Shown here piece after piece: positions 7,514 through 15,017 of a stretch of DNA of 23,269 nucleotides (positions within the stretch are counted from its first letter, which is position 1; each line of letters opens with the position of its first letter). A program made the position numbers and the translations under genes. Where the stretch lies: assembly GCA_964453915.1 (NCBI GenBank), contig CAYVPW010000022.1, forward strand, positions 1-23,269. Reading direction: 5' to 3'. The notes under the pieces are model-generated. The model had not been told where the DNA came from. It did not search any database and saw only the letters and a program-made list of their open reading frames with translations. The DNA comes from UBA1259 sp964453915. Its GTDB lineage: Bacteria; Bacillota; Clostridia; Christensenellales; Borkfalkiaceae.

Positions 7514-7542
7514 ATTATATTCCATTTAATTTGTAAATGCAA
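7514..7542 (-). promoter_or_regulatory. Sigma-A promoter of queT
   Basis: TTGCAT (7542-7537), 17 bases, TATAAT (7519-7514) on the minus strand. Transcription should start near 7507, right at the first base of the aptamer-like stem. Confidence 0.75.
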
Positions 7543-7604
7543 CTTATTTTTAGCAAGTAAAAACAAAAAATCGCTTTATTTTAAAAAAGTTTTGTCGAAA
7601 TATC

Positions 7605-7889
7605 TTATATCTCTCTTTTTGCCTTTTCAAATTCTTTTTTCGTTTCTAAAAGCACCTCTTCTTTAGCAGAAGAAACCCTGCAATAATCCCTTTCCGTCAT
7701 CAAGAAAAAAACCGATTGTTGCGTTTTTGCCGTATCAATCAAAAATTTTTCTACCAGCGTTCTAAACCCCTTGCTAACGCTTTCGGTAAGCGCTGTTGCA
7801 TAAACCTTTGCAAGCGTTTTTTCTAAAATCAAAAGATCGTTTAGCGCATCTTTTTCGTTTAAAGTTATATCCGACTTATAGTCTCCCAT
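7605..7889 (-). CDS. CotF-like spore coat protein
   Basis: A 94-residue, probably all-helical protein. The N-terminal LNEKDALNDLLILEKTLAKVYATALTE pattern and the later QQSVFFLMTERDYCRV stretch match the coat-F/ferritin-like helical family found in spore coats of Bacillota. It has one Cys and no signal peptide. AGGAGGGG lies a few bases before the ATG, so expression could be strong. It follows the other CotF-like gene by 9 bases and probably pairs with it. The presence of both suggests a spore-forming relative. The assignment rests on helix pattern and pairing, not on a fixed motif. Confidence 0.65.
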   Translation of the reverse strand: MGDYKSDITLNEKDALNDLLILEKTLAKVYATALTESVSKGFRTLVEKFLIDTAKTQQSVFFLMTERDYCRVSSAKEEVLLETKKEFEKAKREI

Positions 7890-7898
7890 AATCCCCTC

Positions 7899-8087
7899 CT
7901 ATAACAACTCAAACAAACCGCAAAAGCGGCTCTCGTGTTCTTTACGTATTTTTTTAAGTTCTTCAACCAAATTAACATCGCTAAAAATTCTAGCGTAAAG
8001 CCCTGCCTTTTTACATGCCTGCTCTTCGTATAAAAGCAAGTCGGAAATTAGAGTGGCTTCTTTTTCCGTAAGCATATTTTTACCCAT
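7899..8087 (-). CDS. Short CotF-like spore coat protein
   Basis: A 62-residue helical protein starting GKNMLTEKEATLISDLLLYE and ending with a KKIRKEHESRFCGLFELL helix. This follows the coat-F pattern of an E-K-E-x-x-L-I-x-D-L-L-x-x-E start and an H-x-x-x-x-x-x-L-L end. AAGGAG sits 7 bases before the ATG. It is the first of a two-gene unit. A 16-base perfect A/T palindrome lies 40 bases upstream (8128-8143). I could not identify a convincing sporulation-sigma promoter by eye. Confidence 0.62.
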   Translation of the reverse strand: MGKNMLTEKEATLISDLLLYEEQACKKAGLYARIFSDVNLVEELKKIRKEHESRFCGLFELL

Positions 8088-8127
8088 ACCGTTTCTCCTT
8101 TTAACTTATTTAAATAAAATTTTCCCC

Positions 8128-8143
8128 ATAAAAAATTTTTTAT
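8128..8143. repeat. 16-base perfect A/T palindrome
   Basis: ATAAAAAATTTTTTAT at 8128-8143 lies between the CotF-like genes and the aminopeptidase promoter. It could be a regulator site or part of an A/T-rich promoter. A palindrome of A and T runs can arise by chance in DNA of this composition. Confidence 0.4.
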
Positions 8144-8217
8144 ACCACCACTTTTCTTTTACAACCCTCTTTTGCCAAAAATTTACTTTATTACTGATAA
8201 AACGCACCTGCAACTTC

Positions 8218-8246
8218 TTGACTAAAAACCTTCTCGGATTTACAAT
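8218..8246 (+). promoter_or_regulatory. Sigma-A promoter of the M29 aminopeptidase
   Basis: TTGACT (8218-8223), 17 bases, TACAAT (8241-8246). The start is expected near 8253, giving a leader of only about 15 bases that contains the AAGGAG site at 8255-8260. Confidence 0.8.
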
Positions 8247-8267
8247 ATCTTATTAAGGAGAATGTAT

Positions 8268-9494
8268 ATGTTAAAAGGACAAACACTAAAAGATTATGCA
8301 AAACTGGTACTGAAACTTGGCGTAAACTTGCAAAAAGGTCAGGGTCTAGAAATCGCTTGCCCGATAGAACAAAAAGAAACGGCAATCGCTTTTACCGAAC
8401 AAGCGTACGAAATGGGTGCTAAAATAGTAAGAATACGTTGGAGTGCGGAAGATATTGATAGACTGAACTATCTCTATGCGGAAGAAGACGCATTGACTAA
8501 CGTTCCGCAATTTTTCGTAGACGGAAAAATGGACTTGGTAAAAAACAATTTTTGCTACATTGCGATAGATGCGGATAATCCGTCCGCTTTTAAAAACGTG
8601 CCTGCGTGTAGGCTTTCTGCGGTATCTACGGCAAGGTCTTTGGCACTTAAAAAATTTTCCGATTGCGTTATGAATAACGGAATTCGTTGGTGCGTTGCGT
8701 CCGTTCCTTCTAAAGAATGGGCTAAAACGGTTTTTCCCGATGCGGAAAATCCTGAAGAACTTTTATCTTTGGCAATAGAAAAAACAATGCGCTTAAACAC
8801 GCCGGACCCCCTTTCCGCTTGGAAAACGCACGTTAACACTCTAAATAAACGGGCAAAATTTTTAAACGACAACTCTTTTACCGCCGTAAAAATGAAAAGC
8901 GCAAACGGCACGGATTTAACCGTTGGGCTTGCAGAAGACAACCTTTGGATTTCCGCAAAAGAAAAGGCAAAAGACGGCGTGGAATTTATAGCAAATATGC
9001 CCACGGAAGAAATTTTTACCGCTCCGCACAAAAACAGAGTAGACGGAATAGTAAAGTCTTGTATGCCGCTATCTTATAATGGACAAATAATAGACGGCAT
9101 TACTCTTATATTCAAAAAAGGCAAAATCGTAAATTATAGTGCGGAAAAGGGGTTTGATGTGTTAAAAAACCTTATAGAAACGGACGACGGAACAAAAAGG
9201 CTTGGCGAAATTGCCTTAATAGGAAAAAACTCCCCGATAAGACAGTGCGGAATACTTTTTTATAATACTCTTTTTGATGAAAACGCAAGTTGTCACTTGG
9301 CAATAGGCAAGGGCTACCCTTCCACCGTTAAAAACGGCGACTCAATGAAAAAACAAGAACTTAACCGCCACGGCGTAAACGACTCTATAGAACACGTAGA
9401 TTTTATGGTCGGTAGTGACGATATGGATATTACAGGCATAAAAAAAGACGGCACAATAATCCCGCTATTTAAAAACGGAGAATGGGTTATATAA
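8268..9494 (+). CDS. M29 family metallo-aminopeptidase
   Basis: A 408-residue cytoplasmic aminopeptidase of the AmpS/aminopeptidase T family (M29, two divalent metals), which removes N-terminal residues from peptides. The N-terminal domain starts LKDYAKLVLKLGVNLQKGQ. The C-terminal metal-binding part includes NMPTEEIFTAPHKNRVDG, GEIALIGKNSPI, FYNTLFDENASCHLAIGKGYP and a late HVDFMVGSDDMDITG. The listed Glu, His and Asp residues fit the family's ligands. An upstream in-frame ATG at 8262 lies one base from the AAGGAG site; the ATG at 8268 has the correct 7-base spacing and is chosen. Own promoter and terminator make it a single-gene unit. Confidence 0.93.
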   Translation: MLKGQTLKDYAKLVLKLGVNLQKGQGLEIACPIEQKETAIAFTEQAYEMGAKIVRIRWSAEDIDRLNYLYAEEDALTNVPQFFVDGKMDLVKNNFCYIAIDADNPSAFKNVPACRLSAVSTARSLALKKFSDCVMNNGIRWCVASVPSKEWAKTVFPDAENPEELLSLAIEKTMRLNTPDPLSAWKTHVNTLNKRAKFLNDNSFTAVKMKSANGTDLTVGLAEDNLWISAKEKAKDGVEFIANMPTEEIFTAPHKNRVDGIVKSCMPLSYNGQIIDGITLIFKKGKIVNYSAEKGFDVLKNLIETDDGTKRLGEIALIGKNSPIRQCGILFYNTLFDENASCHLAIGKGYPSTVKNGDSMKKQELNRHGVNDSIEHVDFMVGSDDMDITGIKKDGTIIPLFKNGEWVI

Positions 9495-9554
9495 CTTACT
9501 CTACAAACGCAAATAGTTTCCAAGTTAATTTACAAGTAAATAGGATAATAAATT

Positions 9555-9590
9555 AATCGCCCGAAATCTTTTGATTTTGGGCGATTTTAT
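9555..9590 (+). terminator. Terminator of the M29 gene
   Basis: A 14-bp stem with one G-U pair, AATCGCCCGAAATC (9555-9568) / GATTTTGGGCGATT (9573-9586), loop TTTT, followed by T-rich sequence. Confidence 0.9.
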
Positions 9591-9649
9591 TTTGATAAAT
9601 AAATGAATTTTTACAATAAAATTATATATCTATTTCAAGAATAAAAAAA

Positions 9650-9678
9650 CACGCCGTTTTTAACAAACGTACGGCGTG
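9650..9678. terminator. Terminator of the ruv-que-yajC operon
   Basis: CACGCCGT (9650-9657) / ACGGCGTG (9671-9678), followed on the minus strand by seven T residues and on the plus strand by a T-run at 9682-9688. It lies about 30 bases past the last leftward gene. Confidence 0.8.
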
Positions 9679-9709
9679 CAATTTTTTTGCAGTAAATTAT
9701 ATTTTTATA

Positions 9710-10084
9710 TTATTTTTTTATGTTCACGGTCAATATTCCGGAAAGTATGCCTATCACTGCGCAAAACAGCAGGTCTATAAAAAATCCGTTGTTAAACACT
9801 TCCATTCCGGATATTAAAGCAAACAGGCAATATATCAATATAGAAAAAGCAAAGCCGATTGCTCCGCCTTTTAAATATCCCTTTTTTCCCTGAACGCAAA
9901 AAAAACAACCCAAAAACACACTAATTACTTTTATAAATTGATTTACGGGTTTTATTACGGAAGAAGATAAACCTGCAAGTTTTATTATAAAAGAAAAGAG
10001 CAAAACACCTATAAGCGTGCAAATACACGCCGTAAAAACGCCTTTTATAAAGTAAATTAAAAAACTTTTTTCTTTATAAGACAT
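9710..10084 (-). CDS. TIGR04086 family four-helix membrane protein
   Basis: A 124-residue membrane protein with four hydrophobic segments at about 9-37, 44-62, 68-92 and 97-121. It matches the TIGR04086/YrzE-like family by size, helix layout and position next to yajC. The function is unknown. In many Clostridia this gene sits between yajC and the SCIFF peptide/maturase genes; I see no Cys-rich small reading frame following it here. Its ATG follows a G-run and five T residues that form the 3' end of a hairpin (10091-10121), so its translation may depend on that structure. Confidence 0.75.
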   Translation of the reverse strand: MSYKEKSFLIYFIKGVFTACICTLIGVLLFSFIIKLAGLSSSVIKPVNQFIKVISVFLGCFFCVQGKKGYLKGGAIGFAFSILIYCLFALISGMEVFNNGFFIDLLFCAVIGILSGILTVNIKK

Positions 10085-10121
10085 AAAAACCCCCGCACAG
10101 TTTATTTATTACTATGCGGGG
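10085..10121 (-). terminator. Hairpin with T-run overlapping the start of the TIGR04086 gene
   Basis: On the minus strand CCCCGCATAG (10121-10112) / CTGTGCGGGG (10100-10091), an 11-base loop, then G and five T residues ending directly at the ATG. It can end yajC transcripts and also hides the only G-rich binding site of the next gene. Confidence 0.7.
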
Positions 10122-10144
10122 ATTTATTTTTTTATTCCGATAAA

Positions 10145-10597
10145 TTATTCTTTATCTTCTTTAGCGGTTGCTTCGGGATTTACTTCCGTTTCAACTACCT
10201 TTTCGGTAGAAACTTCTTTTTCCTTTTCTTCCGCTTTTGCTTCTGCCTTTGCTTCTTCTTTAGCGGGGGCAGCAGGATTTGCGGGGCCAGTTTGATAAAT
10301 AGCGTCTCTTACTAATCTGATATAAGACTTTTTATCGTCCGTTCCGGTTTCTATAACGATAGTGTTATCACTTTCTCTTGCTTCAACCAAAAAACCGCAA
10401 ATTCCGCCGATAGTTTTTATTCTATCGCCTATCTTTATGGAGTTTACCATATCTTGCGCTTCTTTTTGTTTCTTTTTGCCGGAAATAGTTTGCCACACAA
10501 ACAAACCGATGATTGCAACAACCAAAACGCCCATAATAATATAGGTCGTTATGGGATTGCCTTGACTTGCTTCGCCTTCTAATAAATTAAAAAACAT
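10145..10597 (-). CDS. yajC: Preprotein translocase subunit YajC
   Basis: A 150-residue single-span membrane protein that associates with the SecDF-Sec translocon. One membrane segment lies at about 18-36 (TTYIIMGVLVVAIIGLFVWQ), followed by the KKKQKEAQDMVNSIKIGDRIKTIGGICGFL core typical of YajC and its beta domain to about residue 95. The last 50 residues are an Ala/Glu/Lys-rich, probably disordered tail, longer than in most YajC proteins. The frame is open upstream to 10660, but the ATG at 10597 has AAGGAG 8 bases away and gives the normal YajC N-terminus. It follows tgt and has its own promoter at 10632-10660. Confidence 0.93.
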   Translation of the reverse strand: MFFNLLEGEASQGNPITTYIIMGVLVVAIIGLFVWQTISGKKKQKEAQDMVNSIKIGDRIKTIGGICGFLVEARESDNTIVIETGTDDKKSYIRLVRDAIYQTGPANPAAPAKEEAKAEAKAEEKEKEVSTEKVVETEVNPEATAKEDKE

Positions 10598-10631
10598 TTT
10601 TTTTCTCCTTATTTTTTTAATGTACCGTTTA

Positions 10632-10660
10632 ATTGTAAAGCATTTTATCTTGAATTGCAA
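10632..10660 (-). promoter_or_regulatory. Internal promoter of yajC
   Basis: TTGCAA (10660-10655), 17 bases, TACAAT (10637-10632) on the minus strand, 35 bases before the yajC ATG. It would let yajC be expressed apart from the ruv/que genes. Confidence 0.7.
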
Positions 10661-10706
10661 CTAATTTTGTAAATATTTTGCCATTCTGCGAAAAATCGTC
10701 AAAATT

Positions 10707-11828
10707 CTATCTATACGTTCCGCCCGTCTTTTCATAAAATTCCTTTGCGTATTCGGTAAACGAATCGTCTAAAATAGCCTGTCTTATTTCTCTCATCAAT
10801 TTATTAAGATAGGTGATATTATGTAAAGAAATCATCATTCCGCCCATCATTTCTCCAACGTTTATCATATGGCGAAGATAAGCCTTTGTATAATTTTTAC
10901 AAGCATAGCAATCACATTCGCCGTCTAAAACGGAAAAATCTTCTTTATAAGCACCGTTTCTGACAACAACTTTTCCGCTGCTTGTAAAAGCCGTTCCGTT
11001 TCTACCCACTCTTGTAGCCAAAACGCAGTCGAACATATCTATTCCGCGTCTTACGCCTTCTATAAGGCAATCAGGGCTTCCAACCCCCATAAGGTATCTG
11101 GGCATATTGACGGGATAAAGTTCTAGCATATCGTCCATTATATCGTACATCACGCTTTTAGGTTCGCCAACGGAAAGCCCGCCTATACCTATACCGTATT
11201 TTGCATAAGGAATAGTTTCTTTTAGACTTATTCTTCTTAAATCCTTAAACATATTTCCCTGTACTATGGGGAATAACGCTTGATTATCGTTTTTATGCGC
11301 CATTACGCAGCGATCCAACCACTTTAAGGTTCTTTCCATTGCCTGTTTAGAGGTTGCGTAGTCCGCTCCGTAAGGTGAGCACTGGTCAAACGCCATTATA
11401 ATATCCGCACCCAGATTGTTTTCTATTTCCATTGCCTTTTCGGGGGAAATAAAATGCAAACTGCCGTCTACGTGAGAGTTAAAGTATACGCCTTCGTCTT
11501 TTATTTTATTGAGTTTTGCAAGCGAAAAAACCTGAAATCCGCCGCTATCCGTCAAAATGGGTTTATCCCACGCCATAAACTTATGAAGTCCGCCCGCTTT
11601 TTTAACCGTTTCGTCTCCGGGGCGCATATGCAAGTGATAGGTGTTTGCCAAAAGAATTTGCGTTTTTGCTTCTTTAAGGTCTCTCGGCATAACGCCTTTT
11701 ACGGAAGCCTGCGTTCCTACCGGCATATAAGTAGGCGTTTCTATATCTCCGTGCGGAGTATGTAAAATCCCCGCTCTCGCTCCCGTTCTTTTATCTTGTT
11801 TAATTTGTTCGTAATAAAATTTTTCCAT
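10707..11828 (-). CDS. tgt: Queuine/preQ1 tRNA-guanine transglycosylase
   Basis: A 373-residue enzyme of the usual length. Bacterial Tgt swaps the guanine at position 34 of GUN-anticodon tRNAs for preQ1. Seen in order: TP-H-G-D-I-E-TP-TYMPVGTQ at the start, LTDSGGFQVFSL with the base-binding Asp (D94), IIMAFDQCSPYGADY, PRYLMGVGSPDCLIEGVRRG, then DMFDCVLATRVGRNGTAF with the nucleophilic Asp, and the zinc site C-D-C-Y-A-C followed by a later His. There is no good binding site before the ATG at 11828. It follows queA by 27 bases and belongs to the ruv-que operon. It would use the base imported by QueT. Confidence 0.97.
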   Translation of the reverse strand: MEKFYYEQIKQDKRTGARAGILHTPHGDIETPTYMPVGTQASVKGVMPRDLKEAKTQILLANTYHLHMRPGDETVKKAGGLHKFMAWDKPILTDSGGFQVFSLAKLNKIKDEGVYFNSHVDGSLHFISPEKAMEIENNLGADIIMAFDQCSPYGADYATSKQAMERTLKWLDRCVMAHKNDNQALFPIVQGNMFKDLRRISLKETIPYAKYGIGIGGLSVGEPKSVMYDIMDDMLELYPVNMPRYLMGVGSPDCLIEGVRRGIDMFDCVLATRVGRNGTAFTSSGKVVVRNGAYKEDFSVLDGECDCYACKNYTKAYLRHMINVGEMMGGMMISLHNITYLNKLMREIRQAILDDSFTEYAKEFYEKTGGTYR

Positions 11829-11855
11829 AACCGTTTAATCCGTATTTATCAGTAA

Positions 11856-12878
11856 TTATAAAAACAAGCAAGCGTCTCCGAAAGAAAAAAATCTGTATTT
11901 TTCTTTTACCGCAAGATTGTAAAGTTCTAAAACCTTTTCTCTAGAACTCATACAAGACACAAGCATCACTAGCGTTGACTTTGGCAAATGAAAGTTTGTC
12001 ACAAGCCCGTCAACACACTTAAATTTATAAGGCGGATATAAAAATATTTCCGTATTTCCTTTACACTCTTTAACAAAACCGTTCTCGTCCGCAACGCTCT
12101 CTAACGTCCTAACGCTGGTAGTTCCCACGGCGATTACTCTTCTTCCTTCCCTTTTTGCAAGGTTAATTTTTTCCGCCGCTTCCGCACCTATTTCGTAATA
12201 TTCCGAATGCATATGGTGTTCGCTTACGTCGTCCGCTTTTACGGGTCTAAACGTTCCAAGCCCAACATGCAACAAAACGTCTACAATCTCAACGCCTTGC
12301 CCTTTTAGTTCTTCTATCAGTTCGTCTGTAAAATGCAGTCCTGCGGTTGGCGCTGCCGCAGAACCGTCCACTTTTGCATACACGGTTTGATATCTGCCTT
12401 GATCGTTTAGTTTTTCTTTTATATAAGGCGGCAGCGGCATTTCGCCCACTCTTGAAATTATATCTTCAAATACCCCGTTAAATTCAAACCTTACCCTTCT
12501 GGATCCCGCTTCTTCTATCACGGATAAAACTTCTAAAGAAAGTTCTTCGTTTATAGTAAGTTTTACGTGCGGTTTCGCTTTTTTGCCGGGTTTTACCAAA
12601 ACTTCCCACTCGTTTAAGTTAAATCTTTTTAGCAAAAGAACTTCCACCCTTCCGCCGTTTTCCGTATACGCAAACATTCTTGCAGGCAAAACCTTCGTGT
12701 TGTTTCTAACTAACACATCTCCCTTTTTAAGATATTTTTTTATATCGTAAAAATGCTCGTGATATACTTGGTCTTTTTTGCTGTCGTAAACTAACAGTCT
12801 AGAAGAATCTCTCGGATAAACCGGCGTTTGCGCAATAAGTTCTTCCGGAAGATAATAATCAAAATCACTCGTTTTCAT
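11856..12878 (-). CDS. queA: S-adenosylmethionine:tRNA ribosyltransferase-isomerase QueA
   Basis: A 340-residue enzyme that moves the ribosyl group of S-adenosylmethionine onto preQ1 in tRNA, making epoxyqueuosine. The start KTSDFDYYLPEELIAQTPVYPRDSSRLLV, DVLVRNNTKVLPARMF, SAAAPTAGLHFT, HVGLGTFRPV and VGTTSVRTLES are all family signatures. The length is normal. The ATG overlaps the end of ruvB by 14 bases and has no clear binding site, so it is probably translated by coupling to ruvB. The next step in the pathway (queG or queH) is not in this window. Confidence 0.97.
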   Translation of the reverse strand: MKTSDFDYYLPEELIAQTPVYPRDSSRLLVYDSKKDQVYHEHFYDIKKYLKKGDVLVRNNTKVLPARMFAYTENGGRVEVLLLKRFNLNEWEVLVKPGKKAKPHVKLTINEELSLEVLSVIEEAGSRRVRFEFNGVFEDIISRVGEMPLPPYIKEKLNDQGRYQTVYAKVDGSAAAPTAGLHFTDELIEELKGQGVEIVDVLLHVGLGTFRPVKADDVSEHHMHSEYYEIGAEAAEKINLAKREGRRVIAVGTTSVRTLESVADENGFVKECKGNTEIFLYPPYKFKCVDGLVTNFHLPKSTLVMLVSCMSSREKVLELYNLAVKEKYRFFSFGDACLFL

Positions 12879-13914
12879 TTATAATACCGTATTCTGTAAT
12901 TTTCTCTTTTTTGTCGCTCGGCATTTTTAAGCCCACGTGTTCGTATCCTTTGCTTAAAAGAATTCTGCCCCTAGGCGTTCTTGCTATAAACCCTAATTGC
13001 AACAAATAAGGCTCGTACACGTCCTCTATCGTATTAGAGTCTTCGTTAATGGTCGCCGCAATGGTTTCTAATCCGCACGGACCGCCGCCAAACTTTTCTG
13101 CCATAGCCTTTAACAACTTAATGTCTATCGCATCTAGCCCGTATTCGTCTATTTCAAGCATTTTTAGTGCGCTTTGAGAATCCGAAAGTTCTACGGTTTT
13201 ATGCCCCTTTACAAGTGCAAAATCCCTTACTCTTCTTAACAATCTATTTGCGATACGCGGAGTTCCGCGGCTTCTTTTAGCAACCTCTTCCGCCGCCTTT
13301 TCTTGTATTTTTATCCCTAATTTATCCGCAGAACGCTCTACTATTTCGGTCAACTCTTTTATCGTATAATTTTCTAATCGACAAATAACGCCAAACCTGT
13401 CTCTCAACGGAGAAGAAAGCATTCCCGCACGGGTAGTTGCGCCAACCAAGGTAAACTTAGGAAGCGGCAACTGAACGTTTTTTGCAGAAGGACCTTTTCC
13501 GATGATAAAGTCTAAAGTAAAATCTTCCATCGCCGGATACAATATTTCTTCTACGTTATGGTTAAGTCTATGAATTTCATCTATAAACAACACGTCGTTT
13601 TCGTTAAGATTAGTAAGTATTGCCGCAAGGTCGCCAGCCCTTTCTATAGCGGGGCCGCTGGTCACTTTTATTTGCGTTCCCAATTCCGCAGCAATAATAT
13701 GCGCAAGGGTGGTTTTTCCTAACCCTGCAGGTCCGTAAAGCAACACGTGGTCTAGTGCGTCTTTTCTCATTTTTGCCGCGGCAATAAACACGGCAAGGTT
13801 ATCTTTTACCTTGTCTTGCCCCACGTATCCGTCCATAGACTTAGGGCGAAGAACGTTTTCCACGTCGGTTTCTTGTTCTTCTTTCATACTCGTCACAAGT
13901 CTTTCTTCTTCCAT
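12865..13914 (-). CDS. ruvB: Holliday junction DNA helicase motor RuvB
   Basis: A 349-residue AAA+ ATPase that drives branch migration with RuvA. The N-terminal DVENVLRPKSMDGYVGQ region precedes Walker A GPAGLGKTTLAHIIA, Walker B VLFIDEIHRLN, sensor 1 in GATTRAGMLSSPLRDRFG and the TPRIANRLLRRVRDF sensor 2 region. The C-terminal winged helix contains GGGPCGLETIAATINED and FIARTPRGR. Walker A has Ala where many RuvB proteins have Pro (GPPGLGKT), a minor change. The ATG at 13914 has AAGGGTG nearby. It follows ruvA by 9 bases. Confidence 0.98.
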   Translation of the reverse strand: MEEERLVTSMKEEQETDVENVLRPKSMDGYVGQDKVKDNLAVFIAAAKMRKDALDHVLLYGPAGLGKTTLAHIIAAELGTQIKVTSGPAIERAGDLAAILTNLNENDVLFIDEIHRLNHNVEEILYPAMEDFTLDFIIGKGPSAKNVQLPLPKFTLVGATTRAGMLSSPLRDRFGVICRLENYTIKELTEIVERSADKLGIKIQEKAAEEVAKRSRGTPRIANRLLRRVRDFALVKGHKTVELSDSQSALKMLEIDEYGLDAIDIKLLKAMAEKFGGGPCGLETIAATINEDSNTIEDVYEPYLLQLGFIARTPRGRILLSKGYEHVGLKMPSDKKEKITEYGIINENE

Positions 13915-13923
13915 AGTACACCC

Positions 13924-14508
13924 TTACCTTATATTTTTAATAGCATACGCAATAATATTTTCTATTCCTTTTGCGCCGGAGTTTTGTGCGTCTATAACCG
14001 CCCTTTCGCTCTCCGTTTTATTAAAGCCCAAACTCATAAGCGCAAGCACTGCGTCTTTATCCGCAACAACGCCGGTGTTAACGGCAACGTCTTTCAAATC
14101 GAATTCTTCTCCGCCGATTTTTTCTTTTAGTTCCAAAATAATCCTTTCGGCTGTTTTTTTGCCCAATCCCTTTACGGAAGAAAGCGTTTTTACGTCTCCT
14201 TTAGAGATAGCTGCAAGCAAGGTTTGCAAGTTCATTTGAGATAAAACGGTAATACCCATTTTAGGTCCTACGCCGGAAACAGATATAAGGCTTAAAAACG
14301 CCTTTTTCTCTTCTACGGAAGAAAAACCGTAAAGACTGATGTCGTCTTCTTTCACGGCAGTGTAAATAAACGCTTCACCTTCTCCGTCTTTTAAAAGTTT
14401 TTCGTATACAGAAGAAGAACAGTTAACTGAAAAACCTATACCGCCGTTTTCTAAAACAACTTCCCCGTCTCCGTAAGAAATAACTTTCCCTTTTAAGTAT
14501 CCTATCAT
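13924..14508 (-). CDS. ruvA: Holliday junction DNA helicase subunit RuvA
   Basis: A 194-residue junction-binding protein. The OB-fold spans about 1-62 (starting MIGYLKGKVISYGDGEVVLE). Two helix-hairpin-helix motifs follow (SVSGVGPKMG and SVKGLGKKTAERIILELKEKIG), and a C-terminal UBA-like domain III (about 145-194) contacts RuvB. The ATG has AGGTGG 5 bases upstream and sits 8 bases after ruvC. It acts with RuvB and RuvC in the resolvasome, all encoded here in one operon. Confidence 0.98.
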   Translation of the reverse strand: MIGYLKGKVISYGDGEVVLENGGIGFSVNCSSSVYEKLLKDGEGEAFIYTAVKEDDISLYGFSSVEEKKAFLSLISVSGVGPKMGITVLSQMNLQTLLAAISKGDVKTLSSVKGLGKKTAERIILELKEKIGGEEFDLKDVAVNTGVVADKDAVLALMSLGFNKTESERAVIDAQNSGAKGIENIIAYAIKNIR

Positions 14509-14516
14509 AAATCCAC

Positions 14517-15011
14517 CTATAAACTAAATAATCCGCTTAAATTGTTTGTTTGCGCGTGCGTTAACGCAACCGCCAAAGCATCTGCCGCATCATCGGGTTT
14601 TGGAATGGTTTTTAGTCTTAAAAACGTTTTTACCATTTGCTGAATTTGGTTTTTTTCCGCTCTGCCGTATCCTGTAAGCGCCTGTTTTATTTGCAAAGGC
14701 GTGTACTCGAAAATTTTTGAACATTTTTTCTTTGCGGTAAGCAAAAGCACGCCCCTTGCGTGCGCAACGTTTATACCTGTTTTTACGTTTTTTGCAAAGA
14801 ATAATTCCTCTATGGCTATTTCGTCCGGTTTAAAGGTATCTATCACTTGTTCTATACCCCTTTCCAGCATAATAAGCCTATCGGGAAACTTAACGTCTTT
14901 TGGGGTGGAAATAATGCCGTAATCAAGCATCTCCGCCCGTCCGCTTTTGTCGGTTTTTATCACCCCGTACCCAAGCGTTGCAAGCCCCGGGTCAAACCCT
15001 AAAATAATCAT
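14517..15011 (-). CDS. ruvC: Crossover junction endodeoxyribonuclease RuvC
   Basis: A 164-residue Mg-dependent resolvase that nicks Holliday junctions. The acidic active site is complete: Asp in ILGFDPG (D7), Glu in AIEELFFAKN, and the Asp pair in KPDDAADALAVALTHA. It is the first gene of the ruvC-ruvA-ruvB-queA-tgt unit. The ATG at 15011 is where RuvC proteins normally begin. No binding site precedes it, and the -10 box ends only 6 bases away, so the mRNA probably starts at the A of the ATG. Confidence 0.97.
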   Translation of the reverse strand: MIILGFDPGLATLGYGVIKTDKSGRAEMLDYGIISTPKDVKFPDRLIMLERGIEQVIDTFKPDEIAIEELFFAKNVKTGINVAHARGVLLLTAKKKCSKIFEYTPLQIKQALTGYGRAEKNQIQQMVKTFLRLKTIPKPDDAADALAVALTHAQTNNLSGLFSL

Positions 15012-15017
15012 ATTGTA

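Noticed and set aside
8555..9031. 158-codon open frame on the minus strand
   Set aside because: It lies entirely inside the well-supported M29 gene and has no binding site or family resemblance.
9495..9709. SCIFF peptide gene expected after the TIGR04086 gene in Clostridia
   Set aside because: No small Cys-rich frame is visible; the interval contains only two terminators.
10598..10660. Extended YajC start with a basic N-terminus
   Set aside because: The extension covers the promoter and AAGGAG site; the ATG at 10597 gives a normal YajC.
13811..14239. 142-codon open frame on the plus strand
   Set aside because: It lies antisense to ruvA/ruvB, is Ser/Leu-rich and has no binding site.
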